DNA of 64,000 bases from an uncultured Massilia sp. (GTDB lineage: Bacteria; Pseudomonadota; Gammaproteobacteria; Burkholderiales; Burkholderiaceae). This document shows, piece by piece, positions 8,542 to 17,013 of the stretch. The stretch is taken from the NCBI GenBank assembly GCA_946886065.1, contig CAMPHU010000002.1:5008-69007 (forward strand), in the 5' to 3' direction. The notes under the pieces were generated by a model that saw only the letters and a program-made list of their open reading frames with translations, had not been told where the DNA came from and ran no database searches. Both the position numbers and the translations under genes were made by a program. The stretch's first letter is position 1, and every line of letters starts with the position of its first letter.

Positions 8542-8835
8542 ATGAAGACGAGCATGGTGGGCGCGCTGCTGGCGCTGGTCGTGCTGGCCGGCTGCGGCCG
8601 CAACGAGGAAGACATGGGCCCGGCGCAGAAGGCCGGCAAGGTGCTGGACGAGGCCGGCGCCCGGGTGTCGGACACGGTGAAGGACGAGCTGGCCAAGGCC
8701 GACCGCGCCGCGGAAGAGGCGCGCGAGAAGGTCGAGGATGCGACGCGCGACGCCAGCCGCGGGCTGGACAGGGCGACGGACAAGATCGGGGAGAAGGTCG
8801 AGGAAGCGGGGGAGAAGCTGCAGGACAAGAAATAG
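8542..8835 (+). CDS. small lipoprotein with amphipathic repeats
   Basis: This 97-residue protein has an N-terminal lipoprotein signal (LVVLAGC, with the lipidated Cys about 19 residues in). The mature part is a charged, Ala/Glu/Lys-rich helix with roughly 11-residue periodicity (DKIGEKVEEAGEKLQDKK and similar). This resembles small envelope-stress or LEA-like helical proteins, but no specific family is recognised. AGGAG precedes the ATG. It lies 72 bases after the tubulin-like operon in the same direction. A small hairpin (GCGGCTG / CAGCCGC, 8470-8489) without a T-run lies between them, so co-transcription is possible but not shown. Confidence 0.8.
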   Translation: MKTSMVGALLALVVLAGCGRNEEDMGPAQKAGKVLDEAGARVSDTVKDELAKADRAAEEAREKVEDATRDASRGLDRATDKIGEKVEEAGEKLQDKK

Positions 8836-8854
8836 GCGGGCGGCGAAGCCCGCC
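8835..8854. terminator. hairpin between convergent genes
   Basis: The inverted repeat GGCGGGC-N6-GCCCGCC starts at the last base of the lipoprotein stop codon and lies in the 44-base gap before the convergent diguanylate cyclase gene. There is no T-tract on either strand, so it may be a weak bidirectional terminator. Confidence 0.4.
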
Positions 8855-8879
8855 GCCCCTCGAAAGACGGTGCGCCGGC

Positions 8880-10955
8880 TTATGCGCTGGCGATCCGCAA
8901 TTCCTTCCACTCGCCCAGCACAACGGACAGGTCCACCTGTCCCGCGCGCCATGCGCGCTCCAGGTTCTGCTCGATCTCGTCGATGCAGGCCTTTTCCGGA
9001 TCGGCGAAGCCGCGCACGCCATAGGCGCGGTTGCGGCCGTGCGACTTGGCCAGGTAGAGCGCCATGTCGACCAGGTTGACCGCGCGTTCCCACGGCAGCA
9101 CCTGTCCCCCGACCGCGATCGGGAAGGGGGCGTAGCCGATCGACACGTTCACCGTCAGTTCGCCCTCGCCATACGGCACGCGGATGGAGGCGATGCCGTT
9201 CAGGATGCGCTGGGCCACTTCGTCCAGCCCGCCGACCGGGATCGTGGGCAGGTAGGCCAGGAATTCCTCGCCGCCCCAGCGCACGATCATGTCGGTCTCG
9301 CGCAGGATCTCGCGCAGGCCGGCCGCGATCGCGGTCAGCACCGTGTCGCCGGCCGCGTGGCCGTAGGTGTCGTTGATGTGCTTGAAATGGTCGACGTCGA
9401 GCAGGAACAGGGCGCCGGCCTGCTCGTCCCGCGGGCCGTGCGCGCCCGCGCCCTGTCCTGCAGCACCGCGCATGAACTCCAGGAAGTGGCGGCGGTTGTA
9501 CAGGGCGGTGAGCGGATCGCGCACGCTCTGCTGCTTGAGCTCGCGGTTCTTCTCGTGCAGCGCGGCGTTGGCGTGGCGCACCTTGCGGTACAGCAGGCCG
9601 ACCACGGCGGAAGCCAGCGCGAACACCACGGCCAGCAGCCACCAGACGCGCTGCTGCAGGCGGCGGTTGTCGAGCTCGGCCGACTTGATCTGGTTCTCGC
9701 TGCGCAGCAGTTCGATCTGGCGCTGCTTCTTGTCGGCCTCGTACTTGGTCTGCAGGTCGAGCACGGCCTGCTGGCGGCGCTGCTCGAACAGCTCGTTGGA
9801 GATCTTGCGCTCGCGGTGGTAGGCGTGCAGGGCGCCGGACAGGTCGCCGGCGCGCTCCAGCGCCGCGCCGTATTCCTCCAGCACGGCCTGCAGCTCGGGC
9901 TTGTCGCCCAGGTCTTCATAGCCCGCCAGGCCGGCCTCGATGTGGCGCTTGCCTTCCACCAGGCGCCCGAGCGCCATGTAGGCCTGGCCCAGGTTCAGGC
10001 GCGCCGTGATTTCCAGGCCGCGGTCGTTGAGCTTGCGCGCCGCCTGGATGGTCTGCTCGGCGTAGTTGGCGGCGTTGCGGTAGTCGTGCAGCTTCAGGTA
10101 GCAGTCCGACAGGTTCACCAGGGTATAGGCGACCATCGAATGGGCGCCGATCTTGCGCTCCAGGGCCAGGGCGTCCTGCAGCGCCATGAGGCCGCGCTGG
10201 TACTGCCGGGCGGCCATCGCCAGACCGTATTCGGCGTCCTTGAGCGTGGCCATGCGGCCGGGTGAATCCGTCTTCAGCGCCGCCGTGGTGGCTTCCTCCA
10301 GCACCTTCAGGCCCGCTTCCGGGTCGCGCAGCAGGCCGTACAGGCGGGCCAGGGAATTCAGGGTCATCACGATCTGCACCGGGTCGCCGGCCTGGCGCGC
10401 CAGCGCCGCCGCCGTCTGCAGGCGGTCGAGCGCCGCCGGCAGGTTGCCTTCCTCGGCATAGGTCTCGCCGGTGGAGATGTGCGCGCGCAGGCGCAGGTCG
10501 AAGTCCTGGGTGGTCTTGGCCAGCTGTTCCGCTTCCCGGATCAGGCGGTGCGACTCCGGCAGGCGGTGCTCGCCCGATGCGATATAGCCCTTGCGCAGCA
10601 GGCCCTTTGCGAGCGCGACCTTGTCATTGTGCGCGCGGCCCAGCGCGATCAGTTCTTCGGTGGTGGCCAGCGCCGCCTCGTTGTGGCCCAGCACGTACTG
10701 GGCGCTGGCGAGCTGGTTCAGGAATTCGGCGCGTTCGGCCAGGGGCGCGGCGCGGCCTTCGGCCTCGATCGCCCGCAGCATCGGCAGGGCGCGCTCGGGG
10801 ACGAAGCGGTTGACTTCGCGGATATCGGCCAGGCGTTGGGTGAGCGTCGCGCCATCGCCGGAATACGCCGGCGCCGCATGCAGCGCGGCGCAGAGCGACG
10901 CGGCCAGCGCGAGGCTTCGGGGTTGCGCGGCAGCGCGGTGCAGGGCAGCGAACAT
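8880..10955 (-). CDS. diguanylate cyclase with periplasmic TPR sensor region
   Basis: This 691-residue protein probably makes c-di-GMP from two GTP. It has an N-terminal signal or anchor segment (SLALAASLCAALHAAPAYS). About 380 residues of tetratricopeptide-like helical repeats follow (for example LNLGQAYMALGRLVEGKRHI), then a coiled coil, one membrane helix near 435-455 and a C-terminal GGDEF domain. The active-site motif is GGEEF at 561-565. An RETD inhibitory I-site (552-555) lies five residues upstream, so product inhibition is expected. The TPR region is probably periplasmic and senses or binds a protein or peptide. ATG at 10955 is preferred over a TTG 33 bases upstream because it places the signal segment at the N terminus. 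Confidence 0.9.
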   Translation of the reverse strand: MFAALHRAAAQPRSLALAASLCAALHAAPAYSGDGATLTQRLADIREVNRFVPERALPMLRAIEAEGRAAPLAERAEFLNQLASAQYVLGHNEAALATTEELIALGRAHNDKVALAKGLLRKGYIASGEHRLPESHRLIREAEQLAKTTQDFDLRLRAHISTGETYAEEGNLPAALDRLQTAAALARQAGDPVQIVMTLNSLARLYGLLRDPEAGLKVLEEATTAALKTDSPGRMATLKDAEYGLAMAARQYQRGLMALQDALALERKIGAHSMVAYTLVNLSDCYLKLHDYRNAANYAEQTIQAARKLNDRGLEITARLNLGQAYMALGRLVEGKRHIEAGLAGYEDLGDKPELQAVLEEYGAALERAGDLSGALHAYHRERKISNELFEQRRQQAVLDLQTKYEADKKQRQIELLRSENQIKSAELDNRRLQQRVWWLLAVVFALASAVVGLLYRKVRHANAALHEKNRELKQQSVRDPLTALYNRRHFLEFMRGAAGQGAGAHGPRDEQAGALFLLDVDHFKHINDTYGHAAGDTVLTAIAAGLREILRETDMIVRWGGEEFLAYLPTIPVGGLDEVAQRILNGIASIRVPYGEGELTVNVSIGYAPFPIAVGGQVLPWERAVNLVDMALYLAKSHGRNRAYGVRGFADPEKACIDEIEQNLERAWRAGQVDLSVVLGEWKELRIASA

Positions 10956-11214
10956 GGATCGGGTCTCGTGGCGCCGGGAGGGTTCCAACAGATTTCGTTC
11001 TGAATTTATTAGGATTAATTATAGGCCTGTTGCAAACGGGAAATTCCACTTTCTCATCAATTGTCACCAAAATGACACAGCGGGGCGGCGGCCTTCGCCG
11101 TGGCCGCCCGGTGCAGCCTGACCCGCGTTTCTACCGTTCGTCACGAAAGCCCGCGTCACCGCCGGAAGGCTTTCTCTATACTGGTCCCTCACGCATGGCA
11201 GAGGGAGCAATGCA

Positions 11215-11970
11215 ATGTGGACATCGAGCTGGGCAAGATGGGCAGCCGTGCTGGGCTTCGCGCTCGGCGGCTTCTTCGACGGCATCCTGCTGCACCAGAT
11301 CCTGCAGTGGCATCACCTGCTCAGCCTGGTGCGCGGGATCGGGGACTTGCGCAGCCAGGTGCTGTGGGACGGCTACTTCCACCTCTTGATGTATGCCGTC
11401 GCGCTGGCCGGCCTGTGGGGCCTGTGGCGCGCGCGCCAGGGAACGGGTGTTGGCTGGGGCTGGCCACTGATGGGTGCGCTGCTGATCGGCTTCGGCGCCT
11501 GGCACGTGGTCGACGCCGTGCTGTCGCACTGGCTGCTCGGCATCCACCGCATCCGTGTCGACAGCGGCAATCCGCTCGCATGGGACCTGGCCTGGCTGCT
11601 TGTCTTCGGCCTGTTGCCCCTGCTGGCAGGCTGGAGGCTGATGCGCCGTGGCGGACCGGAGCTGCGCGGCTCCCCCGCCGCCATGCTGCTGCTCTGTGCG
11701 GCCACCGCGGGCGCCGGGGCCTGGGCCCTGCAGCCGCCCGAAGGGCAGGACGCGGGCGCCACCGTCGTCTTCCGTCCCGGCGCCACCCCGAACGATGTCT
11801 TCGCCGCGCTCGATGCGGTCGATGGACGCCTGCTCTGGAGCGACCGGACGATGGGCGTGGTCGTGGTGGCGGTGCCGCAAGAGCGGCGCCGGGAGTTGTA
11901 CCGGCATGGCGCGCTGCTGGTGAGCGGCACGATGGCGCCGGCCGGATGCTTCAATTTCAGCCGGAGCTGA
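11215..11970 (+). CDS. DUF2243 membrane protein with extra C-terminal domain
   Basis: This 251-residue inner-membrane protein starts with the characteristic DUF2243 segment GFFDGILLHQILQWHH and has about four or five membrane helices; conserved His residues (LLHQ, WHH, YFHLL, WHVVD) suggest metal or redox ligand function. After the last helix it carries about 75 soluble residues (GATVVFRPGATPNDVFAALDAV and onward) not usual for the family, which could form a small alpha/beta periplasmic domain. GAGGGAG lies seven bases before the ATG. It is the first of three codirectional genes with the DUF1326 and DUF2182 proteins. The biochemical function of the family is unknown. Confidence 0.82.
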   Translation: MWTSSWARWAAVLGFALGGFFDGILLHQILQWHHLLSLVRGIGDLRSQVLWDGYFHLLMYAVALAGLWGLWRARQGTGVGWGWPLMGALLIGFGAWHVVDAVLSHWLLGIHRIRVDSGNPLAWDLAWLLVFGLLPLLAGWRLMRRGGPELRGSPAAMLLLCAATAGAGAWALQPPEGQDAGATVVFRPGATPNDVFAALDAVDGRLLWSDRTMGVVVVAVPQERRRELYRHGALLVSGTMAPAGCFNFSRS

Positions 11971-12058
11971 GTCCCGGGCGCCGCAGCGCGAGGCGGGCTG
12001 GCGCAAGGGCGATGCGTGGCCTATGCTGAATCGGTGGCGATGCGGAAGGGAGGCGATC

Positions 12059-12685
12059 ATGGCCAATACCGAATGGAACATCAGCGGTCAATACTATGAG
12101 ACCTGCAGTTGCGATTTCATTTGTCCCTGTGTGCCGGGACAGCTCCAGGCCAGGCCTACCAAGGGCTCGTGCACCTTCGCCATGGCTTTCCAGGTCGAGC
12201 GCGGCCGCTTCGGCGAGCTGCCGCTGGATGGGCTGGGATTTGCGCTGCTCGGGATGACCCCGGAAGAAATGGCAAAAGGAAATTGGACGATCGGACTGAT
12301 CGTCGATGAACACGCCAGCCGGGAACAGCGCGAGGCGATCGAGGCGATCGCCAGCGGCAGTGCGGGCGGCCCCATTGCTGCGCTGTCGGGACTGGTGGGA
12401 AGGTTTGCGGGAACCGAAACCGCCTCCATTCGCTTCCAGCGCGACGGGCACAACTGGTCGGTGACGATCCCGGACCGGCTCGACATGGCGGCGGCGGGCG
12501 CGATGGGCCTGGACCCCCGGGCCACGGAACCGATCTGCCTGGACAACACGGGCCATCCGGCCGCCGACCGCTTCGCGCTGGCGCGCGCCACGCGCAGCCA
12601 TGTCGATGCGCTCGGACTGAAATGGGACGATATCAGCGGACAGAACAATGGCCAATATGCGCCTTTTGCTTGGCAAGGTGCTTAG
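12059..12685 (+). CDS. DUF1326 family protein
   Basis: This 208-residue soluble protein opens with the family signature WNISGQYYETCSCDFICPC. Its cluster of four closely spaced cysteines could bind a metal. DUF1326 proteins are commonly encoded beside DUF2182 membrane proteins, as here. ATG at 12059 is chosen because GGGAGG lies six bases upstream; an in-frame ATG at 12023 lacks such a site. The 3' end overlaps the start of the DUF2182 gene by 38 bases, which implies coupled expression. The function is unknown; metal handling is inferred from the cysteines and the partner. Confidence 0.85.
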   Translation: MANTEWNISGQYYETCSCDFICPCVPGQLQARPTKGSCTFAMAFQVERGRFGELPLDGLGFALLGMTPEEMAKGNWTIGLIVDEHASREQREAIEAIASGSAGGPIAALSGLVGRFAGTETASIRFQRDGHNWSVTIPDRLDMAAAGAMGLDPRATEPICLDNTGHPAADRFALARATRSHVDALGLKWDDISGQNNGQYAPFAWQGA

Positions 12686-13481
12686 GCTGGGAAACGTCCG
12701 CCACGGCGCGGGCGCCTGGCCGCCAGGACCGGCCGCACCGGTGGCCGCACGCGACAAGGTCCTGATCCAGGGCTGCATCGTCGCCGTCATGGCGCTGGCA
12801 TGGGCCTATCTGTTCTATCTCGATGGCCGGATCCTGCCCGGCACGCCGGAAGAAGCGATGGCCGCCCATTGCGCGCCGGCCGACGTGGGACTGGGCTTCC
12901 TGATGTGGTCGGTGATGATGGTCGGCATGATGGCCGGATCGGCCATGCCGGCCATCCTGCTCTTTGCCGGCGCCCAGGCGCGCCGTGGCAAGGCGGCCCT
13001 GTTGACGCACAGTTTCCTGTTCGGTTCAGGCTATGCGCTGGTATGGATCGGCTTCAGCGCCGTGGCGGCCCTGGCGCAGGCGGCGCTGCACAATGCCGCC
13101 TTGCTGTCGCCGGCGATGGCGGCGTCCAGTACGCCGCTGAGCGCAGCCATCCTTTGCATGGCGGGGATCTATCAGCTGAGCCCGTTCAAGCAGGCCTGCC
13201 TGGCCCATTGCCGCAGTCCACTCGGCTTCTTCCTGGCCCATTGGCGGGACGGCAGGCTGGGAGCCATACGGATGGGCGTCCGCCATGGCGCCTATTGCCT
13301 GGGCTGCTGCTGGGCGCTCATGCTCGTGCTGTTCGTGGTGGGCGCGATGAACCTGGCATGGGTCGCGGCGCTCGCGCTGCTGGTGTTGCTGGAGAAGACG
13401 GGGCCGGCCGGCATGCTGGCTGCACGCCTGGCCGGGATCGCGCTGGTCGGATGGGGGCTGGCCTTGCTTGCGGGTGCCTAG
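12648..13481 (+). CDS. DUF2182 metal-binding-type integral membrane protein
   Basis: This 277-residue membrane protein has about six or seven helices. The segment MWSVMMVGMMAGSAMPAILL and the later HGAYCLGCCWALM are typical of DUF2182, predicted metal-binding integral membrane proteins. The Met-rich helix and the Cys pair could coordinate copper or another soft metal. The start at 12648 lies inside the upstream DUF1326 gene, with AGCGGA before it; ATG at 12657 is an alternative. The overlap supports a functional pair. No transport or enzyme activity can be assigned from sequence alone. Confidence 0.83.
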   Translation: MANMRLLLGKVLRLGNVRHGAGAWPPGPAAPVAARDKVLIQGCIVAVMALAWAYLFYLDGRILPGTPEEAMAAHCAPADVGLGFLMWSVMMVGMMAGSAMPAILLFAGAQARRGKAALLTHSFLFGSGYALVWIGFSAVAALAQAALHNAALLSPAMAASSTPLSAAILCMAGIYQLSPFKQACLAHCRSPLGFFLAHWRDGRLGAIRMGVRHGAYCLGCCWALMLVLFVVGAMNLAWVAALALLVLLEKTGPAGMLAARLAGIALVGWGLALLAGA

Positions 13482-13498
13482 CTTGCTGCGGCGGACAC

Positions 13499-14116
13499 TT
13501 ACCAGACCGGCGTCGTATGGCGCCAGGCCGGCAGTTCCTGCACCCGTGCGAACCACGCGATCAGGTGCGGATATCCTTCCAGCGGCAGGCGCGCCTGTTC
13601 CAGGTACATCAGCGGGGCCGCCACCGCGTAGTCGGCCAGGGTGAGCGCGTCGCCCACCAGCCAGCGGCGCTGCGCCAGATGGGCATCGGCCACCGCCGCC
13701 GCGCGGTGCAGGTCGGCGGCGCCGCGCGCCAGCTCCACCGGATCCGGGCCGGCGCCCGTGACGATCCGCTTCCAGATGTTTTCCCACGTGAGCACGCCGA
13801 CCGCCGGCGAGAAATGCTGGCCTGCCCAGAACATCCAGCGGTGCACGTCCGCGCGCGCCACCGGGGCTTGCGGGTAAACGGTTTGCCCCGGCGTCCGGTC
13901 CGCCAGGTACTGCATGATCGCGCACGATTCCCACAGCACGAAGTCCTTGTCGACCAGGACCGGGACCTTGCTGTTGGGGTTCATTTCTTCCAGGCGGCGG
14001 CGATCGCCTGCGCTGCCCAGGTTGATCTCGACCAGGTCGAGGGCGACGCCGAGGTGATCGGCCGCCATCGTTACCCGGCGCGAGTTGGACGACAAGGGAT
14101 GGTGGTAGAGCTGCAT
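13499..14116 (-). CDS. glutathione S-transferase family protein
   Basis: This 205-residue cytoplasmic protein has the two-domain GST layout. The N-terminal thioredoxin-like domain begins MQLYHHPLSSNSRRV, with Ser residues in the glutathione-activating position. It contains NPNSKVPVLVD with the conserved cis-Pro, followed by ESCAIMQYLAD. The C-terminal domain is all helical and contains the usual LTLADYAVAAPL motif. AAGGAG lies seven bases before the ATG at 14116; a longer in-frame version from 14155 is not supported. It converges on the DUF2182 gene and lies downstream of a WYL-type regulator that may control it. The substrate is unknown. Confidence 0.9.
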   Translation of the reverse strand: MQLYHHPLSSNSRRVTMAADHLGVALDLVEINLGSAGDRRRLEEMNPNSKVPVLVDKDFVLWESCAIMQYLADRTPGQTVYPQAPVARADVHRWMFWAGQHFSPAVGVLTWENIWKRIVTGAGPDPVELARGAADLHRAAAVADAHLAQRRWLVGDALTLADYAVAAPLMYLEQARLPLEGYPHLIAWFARVQELPAWRHTTPVW

Positions 14117-14173
14117 TGCTGTCTCCTTCAGGTTGGATACGGCAATGCTAGGCAAAGGCGCTGACAGATCCTG

Positions 14174-14866
14174 TCAGGAGAGTTCCTGGATGCCGCATTC
14201 CTGGCGCCACTGGCGCAGCAGCTGGTGGCGCGGCGTGGGGTAGCGTTCGGCGCTCGGCTCGGCCTGCACGATGCGGTCGATGCGGAAGTGGCGGATCGCG
14301 CCGCGCAGCTCGCACCATGCGGCCAGCACCCGGCGGCCCTGGAAGAAGGCCAGCGCGAAGGGCCAGACGATGCGCTGCGACGCCGCGGCCTGCTCGTCGC
14401 GGTAGTCGATGCGCAGCTTGCACTGGTGGCGGATCGCCTCGCGCGCGGGCTGGATGAACGGATCCGGCCCGGTCTGCTCGGGGCCGGCGGGCACCCACAG
14501 GCTGGTGTCGGCCATGTGGTCGCGCAGGTCGCGCGGCGTGGCGGTGGCGATCTTGGCCAGCGCGCGCTCGGCGGCGGTGCTCAGCGCGGCGTCGCCCTGG
14601 TGGCGTACCCAGCGCGCGCCCAGCACCAGGGCCTCGAGTTCGTCGCTGTCGAACATCAGCGGCGGCAGGAAGAAGCCGGTGCGCAGCATATACCCGACGC
14701 CGGCCGAGCCTTCGACCGGGGCGCCGAGCTGGGCCAGGGACTTGATGTCGCGGTAGATGGTGCGTTCGGACACGCCGAGCTGCTCGGCCAGGGCGCCGGC
14801 CGTCACGGGACGGCGGTTGCCGCGCAAGGCGTCCATCAGTTGGAAAAGGCGTCCTGTGCGGCTCAT
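14174..14866 (-). CDS. YafY-type HTH and WYL-domain transcriptional regulator
   Basis: This 230-residue DNA-binding protein has an N-terminal winged helix (MSRTGRLFQLMDALRGNRRP, then LAEQLGVSERTIYRDIKSLAQLG) of the HTH_11/DeoR-like type. A WYL-like ligand-sensing domain follows (LRIDYRD, then VWPFALAFFQGRRVLAAWCELR and FRIDRI). This architecture matches the YafY family. The gene lies 57 bases upstream of the glutathione S-transferase gene on the same strand, making that gene a plausible target. The start is the first ATG that gives a complete HTH. Confidence 0.9.
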   Translation of the reverse strand: MSRTGRLFQLMDALRGNRRPVTAGALAEQLGVSERTIYRDIKSLAQLGAPVEGSAGVGYMLRTGFFLPPLMFDSDELEALVLGARWVRHQGDAALSTAAERALAKIATATPRDLRDHMADTSLWVPAGPEQTGPDPFIQPAREAIRHQCKLRIDYRDEQAAASQRIVWPFALAFFQGRRVLAAWCELRGAIRHFRIDRIVQAEPSAERYPTPRHQLLRQWRQECGIQELS

Positions 14867-14935
14867 CGTGCTCCTATGCGTGGCGGGGAACGAAGATGAT
14901 ATCGGGCTCGCCGCCGCTGGGCAAGAAGCCGCCTG

Positions 14936-15544
14936 CTAGTCAGCCAGGTGGCGGTCGATGAGGGACGCCACCCGTCCGGCGAAGGCGCAGCCGACATCGT
15001 GGTCGCCGTGGGGGAAGACGTGCAGTTCCGCCTGCGGAAGCAGGGAAGCCAGGCGCTCGCCAGCCGCGAGGGGGCTGATCGGGTCGGCGTCGCCCCACAG
15101 CAGCAAGGTCGGAATGCGGAGCCGGGGCAAGCTGGACGAGAGATCTTGCTGGTAGCTGGCGAACCAGTCCGGCAAGCCGGGATGGGCGGCGCGGACGGCC
15201 GGGCGCCAGTCCTGGGCGCCGAGCGCGGACATCGGCAGCCCGCCCGAGGTCGCGCTCAGCACCAGATGGGTGATGAGCTCGGGCTTGCGCAGGCTTGCCA
15301 GCAGGGCGACGACGCCGCCCATCGATTGTGCGATCAGTGCGCCGGGACGGTCGATGTGCTCAAGCAGCCTGGAAGCCAGGTCGTCGAGGCCGCGAACAGC
15401 CGGGTCGGGTGGAATACCGCCGAAGCCGGGCCAGCTCACATGCACCTGCGGGGCAGGATGGGCCAGCAAGGCGGACGCGGGGCGCCAGAATTCCGTACGG
15501 CCGAGCGCGCCCGGCAGGAAATACAGCGCGGACGGCGCGCCCAC
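14936..15544 (-). CDS. alpha/beta hydrolase
   Basis: This 202-residue cytoplasmic hydrolase carries the nucleophile elbow AQSMGG (Ser74), an acid in LLWGDADPISP and a His in FPHGDHD, completing a plausible catalytic triad. The start is a GTG that abuts the stop of the upstream exoD-like gene (TGAGTG), so it depends on coupled translation. The N terminus SALYFLPGALGRTEFW fits an oxyanion-hole loop. The substrate is unknown; esterase or lactonase activity is possible. Confidence 0.85.
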   Translation of the reverse strand: MGAPSALYFLPGALGRTEFWRPASALLAHPAPQVHVSWPGFGGIPPDPAVRGLDDLASRLLEHIDRPGALIAQSMGGVVALLASLRKPELITHLVLSATSGGLPMSALGAQDWRPAVRAAHPGLPDWFASYQQDLSSSLPRLRIPTLLLWGDADPISPLAAGERLASLLPQAELHVFPHGDHDVGCAFAGRVASLIDRHLAD

Positions 15545-16168
15545 TCAGCCGGCCAGGCGGCCGAAGACTTCGCGCGCGGCCAGGCCGCCGCCGCCGATCA
15601 GCAAGGCGAAATACAGGATGGTAAGGACATTGCTGATGTGACCCAGCAGCACGCACACGCCGTCACGCTGCAGCAGGCCGATGGCGAAGAACAGCAGCGC
15701 CACAGCCGGGAAGGTATTGCTGAACGGGATCAGGCCGAAAGGCATCATCAGCAAGACGGCGCCCAGGATCAGCGCCAGGTTGTTCAGGTGCTGGATGGGA
15801 CCGTCCGCGACCAGCCAATGGATGCGATCGGGACGGCTCACCTTTTCGAGCTTGTACAGCAGGGGCAGCGCCTTGCGCAGCACCGGGCGCAGCTTCTTGG
15901 TGCCGATGTGGCGGTGTTTCAGGCTGGACGGAATCCACAGGTCGCGCCCGAACAGGCGGCTCACGCCGATCAGGAGGATGGCGGCGCCGAACACCGTGCT
16001 CACGCCGGGGATGGAAATCGGGATCAGGAACACCAGGGTCAGCAGCGCGGTCAGGATCAGCAGGCCCTCGCTGCCGACGCGGTGGATCAGCTCGCTCAGG
16101 GTGATGCCGGTGGGCGGCAGGGAGCGGACCAGGGAGCGGAGCTTCAGGGAAAGCGGTTCAGCGTGCAT
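15545..16168 (-). CDS. exoD: ExoD-like membrane protein
   Basis: This 207-residue inner-membrane protein resembles the ExoD family (exopolysaccharide synthesis in rhizobia, also stress related). It has the paired hydrophobic segments GLLILTALLTLVFLIPISIP and LALILGAVLLMMPFGLIPFS, each with an internal Pro, and a positively charged loop between them. ATG at 16168 is chosen with GGAAG upstream; the frame stays open to 16345, but that extension looks non-coding. It is followed without a gap by the alpha/beta hydrolase. The biochemical role is not established for the family. Confidence 0.85.
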   Translation of the reverse strand: MHAEPLSLKLRSLVRSLPPTGITLSELIHRVGSEGLLILTALLTLVFLIPISIPGVSTVFGAAILLIGVSRLFGRDLWIPSSLKHRHIGTKKLRPVLRKALPLLYKLEKVSRPDRIHWLVADGPIQHLNNLALILGAVLLMMPFGLIPFSNTFPAVALLFFAIGLLQRDGVCVLLGHISNVLTILYFALLIGGGGLAAREVFGRLAG

Positions 16169-16352
16169 TGCGTGGACTTCCGTCGTGCTTGATGGGGGTT
16201 CATGGGGCGGACATCGCCGGTGCGTGCGCATCTTCGGGTGGCCGGCCGACAGTATAGTGGAGCGGAGGCCGGGACCGCTTGCACGCTTGGCCGCAGCGTC
16301 ACGAAAACCCCACAACACGTCGCAAAAGCGATGGAAAAGCGTCACCGGCTTG

Positions 16353-16916
16353 TCATTGCCACAACGAGCGCCACCAGCTGGTCTTGCCGCGCAAGTCCTT
16401 CAGGGTTTCGAAAGGCGTGGCCTCGAAGCGGGCGTCGTCCTCGTCGTGTCGGTAGCCGGAGAACTCCTTGGCGAGGATGAGAGGGATGTCCATATGATAA
16501 TGCCCCTCGAAGTGTTCGCTGTCCATCGGCTCCACCTGGGCCAGCAGCTCGTGCAGGCGCCCGGGGACTTGCCCCTTGCAGAACACGTTCTCGGGATCGT
16601 CGTCGCTTTCGTAGCGGACTTCCCACACCTGGCGGCCGTCCTGCCACAGCGCGCTGGCGACGAAGCCGACGTGTTCCTCGATGTCGCAGGACAGGGCCTG
16701 GCAGGCGGCGGACAGCCTGGCCATGCAGTCGGCGCCGACGATGCGGTGCCCGCTGCCGCGCGCCGCGACGAGGAAGGCGCCGTCCGGCAAGGGATGGGCG
16801 ACGACGCCGTCGAAGGGATAGCTGCTCTCTTCGTCGGTGTGCGCAAGCTCGAGCCGCGACAGGACTTCGTCCGGCTCCAGCCCCTTCACGGCGACCCAGG
16901 ACAAGGCGATGCCCAT
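16353..16916 (-). CDS. hypothetical protein
   Basis: This 187-residue soluble acidic protein is of no family that I recognise. It begins MGIALSWVAVKGLEPDEVLS and contains VWEVRYESDDDPENVF and a C-terminal Trp pair in KTSWWRSLWQ. There is no signal peptide, membrane helix or cysteine cluster. It is a single gene between the exoD-like gene and the ABC exporter genes, on the same strand. Codon use looks like that of its neighbours. Confidence 0.75.
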   Translation of the reverse strand: MGIALSWVAVKGLEPDEVLSRLELAHTDEESSYPFDGVVAHPLPDGAFLVAARGSGHRIVGADCMARLSAACQALSCDIEEHVGFVASALWQDGRQVWEVRYESDDDPENVFCKGQVPGRLHELLAQVEPMDSEHFEGHYHMDIPLILAKEFSGYRHDEDDARFEATPFETLKDLRGKTSWWRSLWQ

Positions 16917-17013
16917 CAGGCTTGTCCCATGTTGTATGCAGTGTTCATGGTGACAGCATAGCGAAACCAGGCCGCGGGAAATCCTCAGTTTGTCACAACC
17001 GGCTTGGCCGCGG

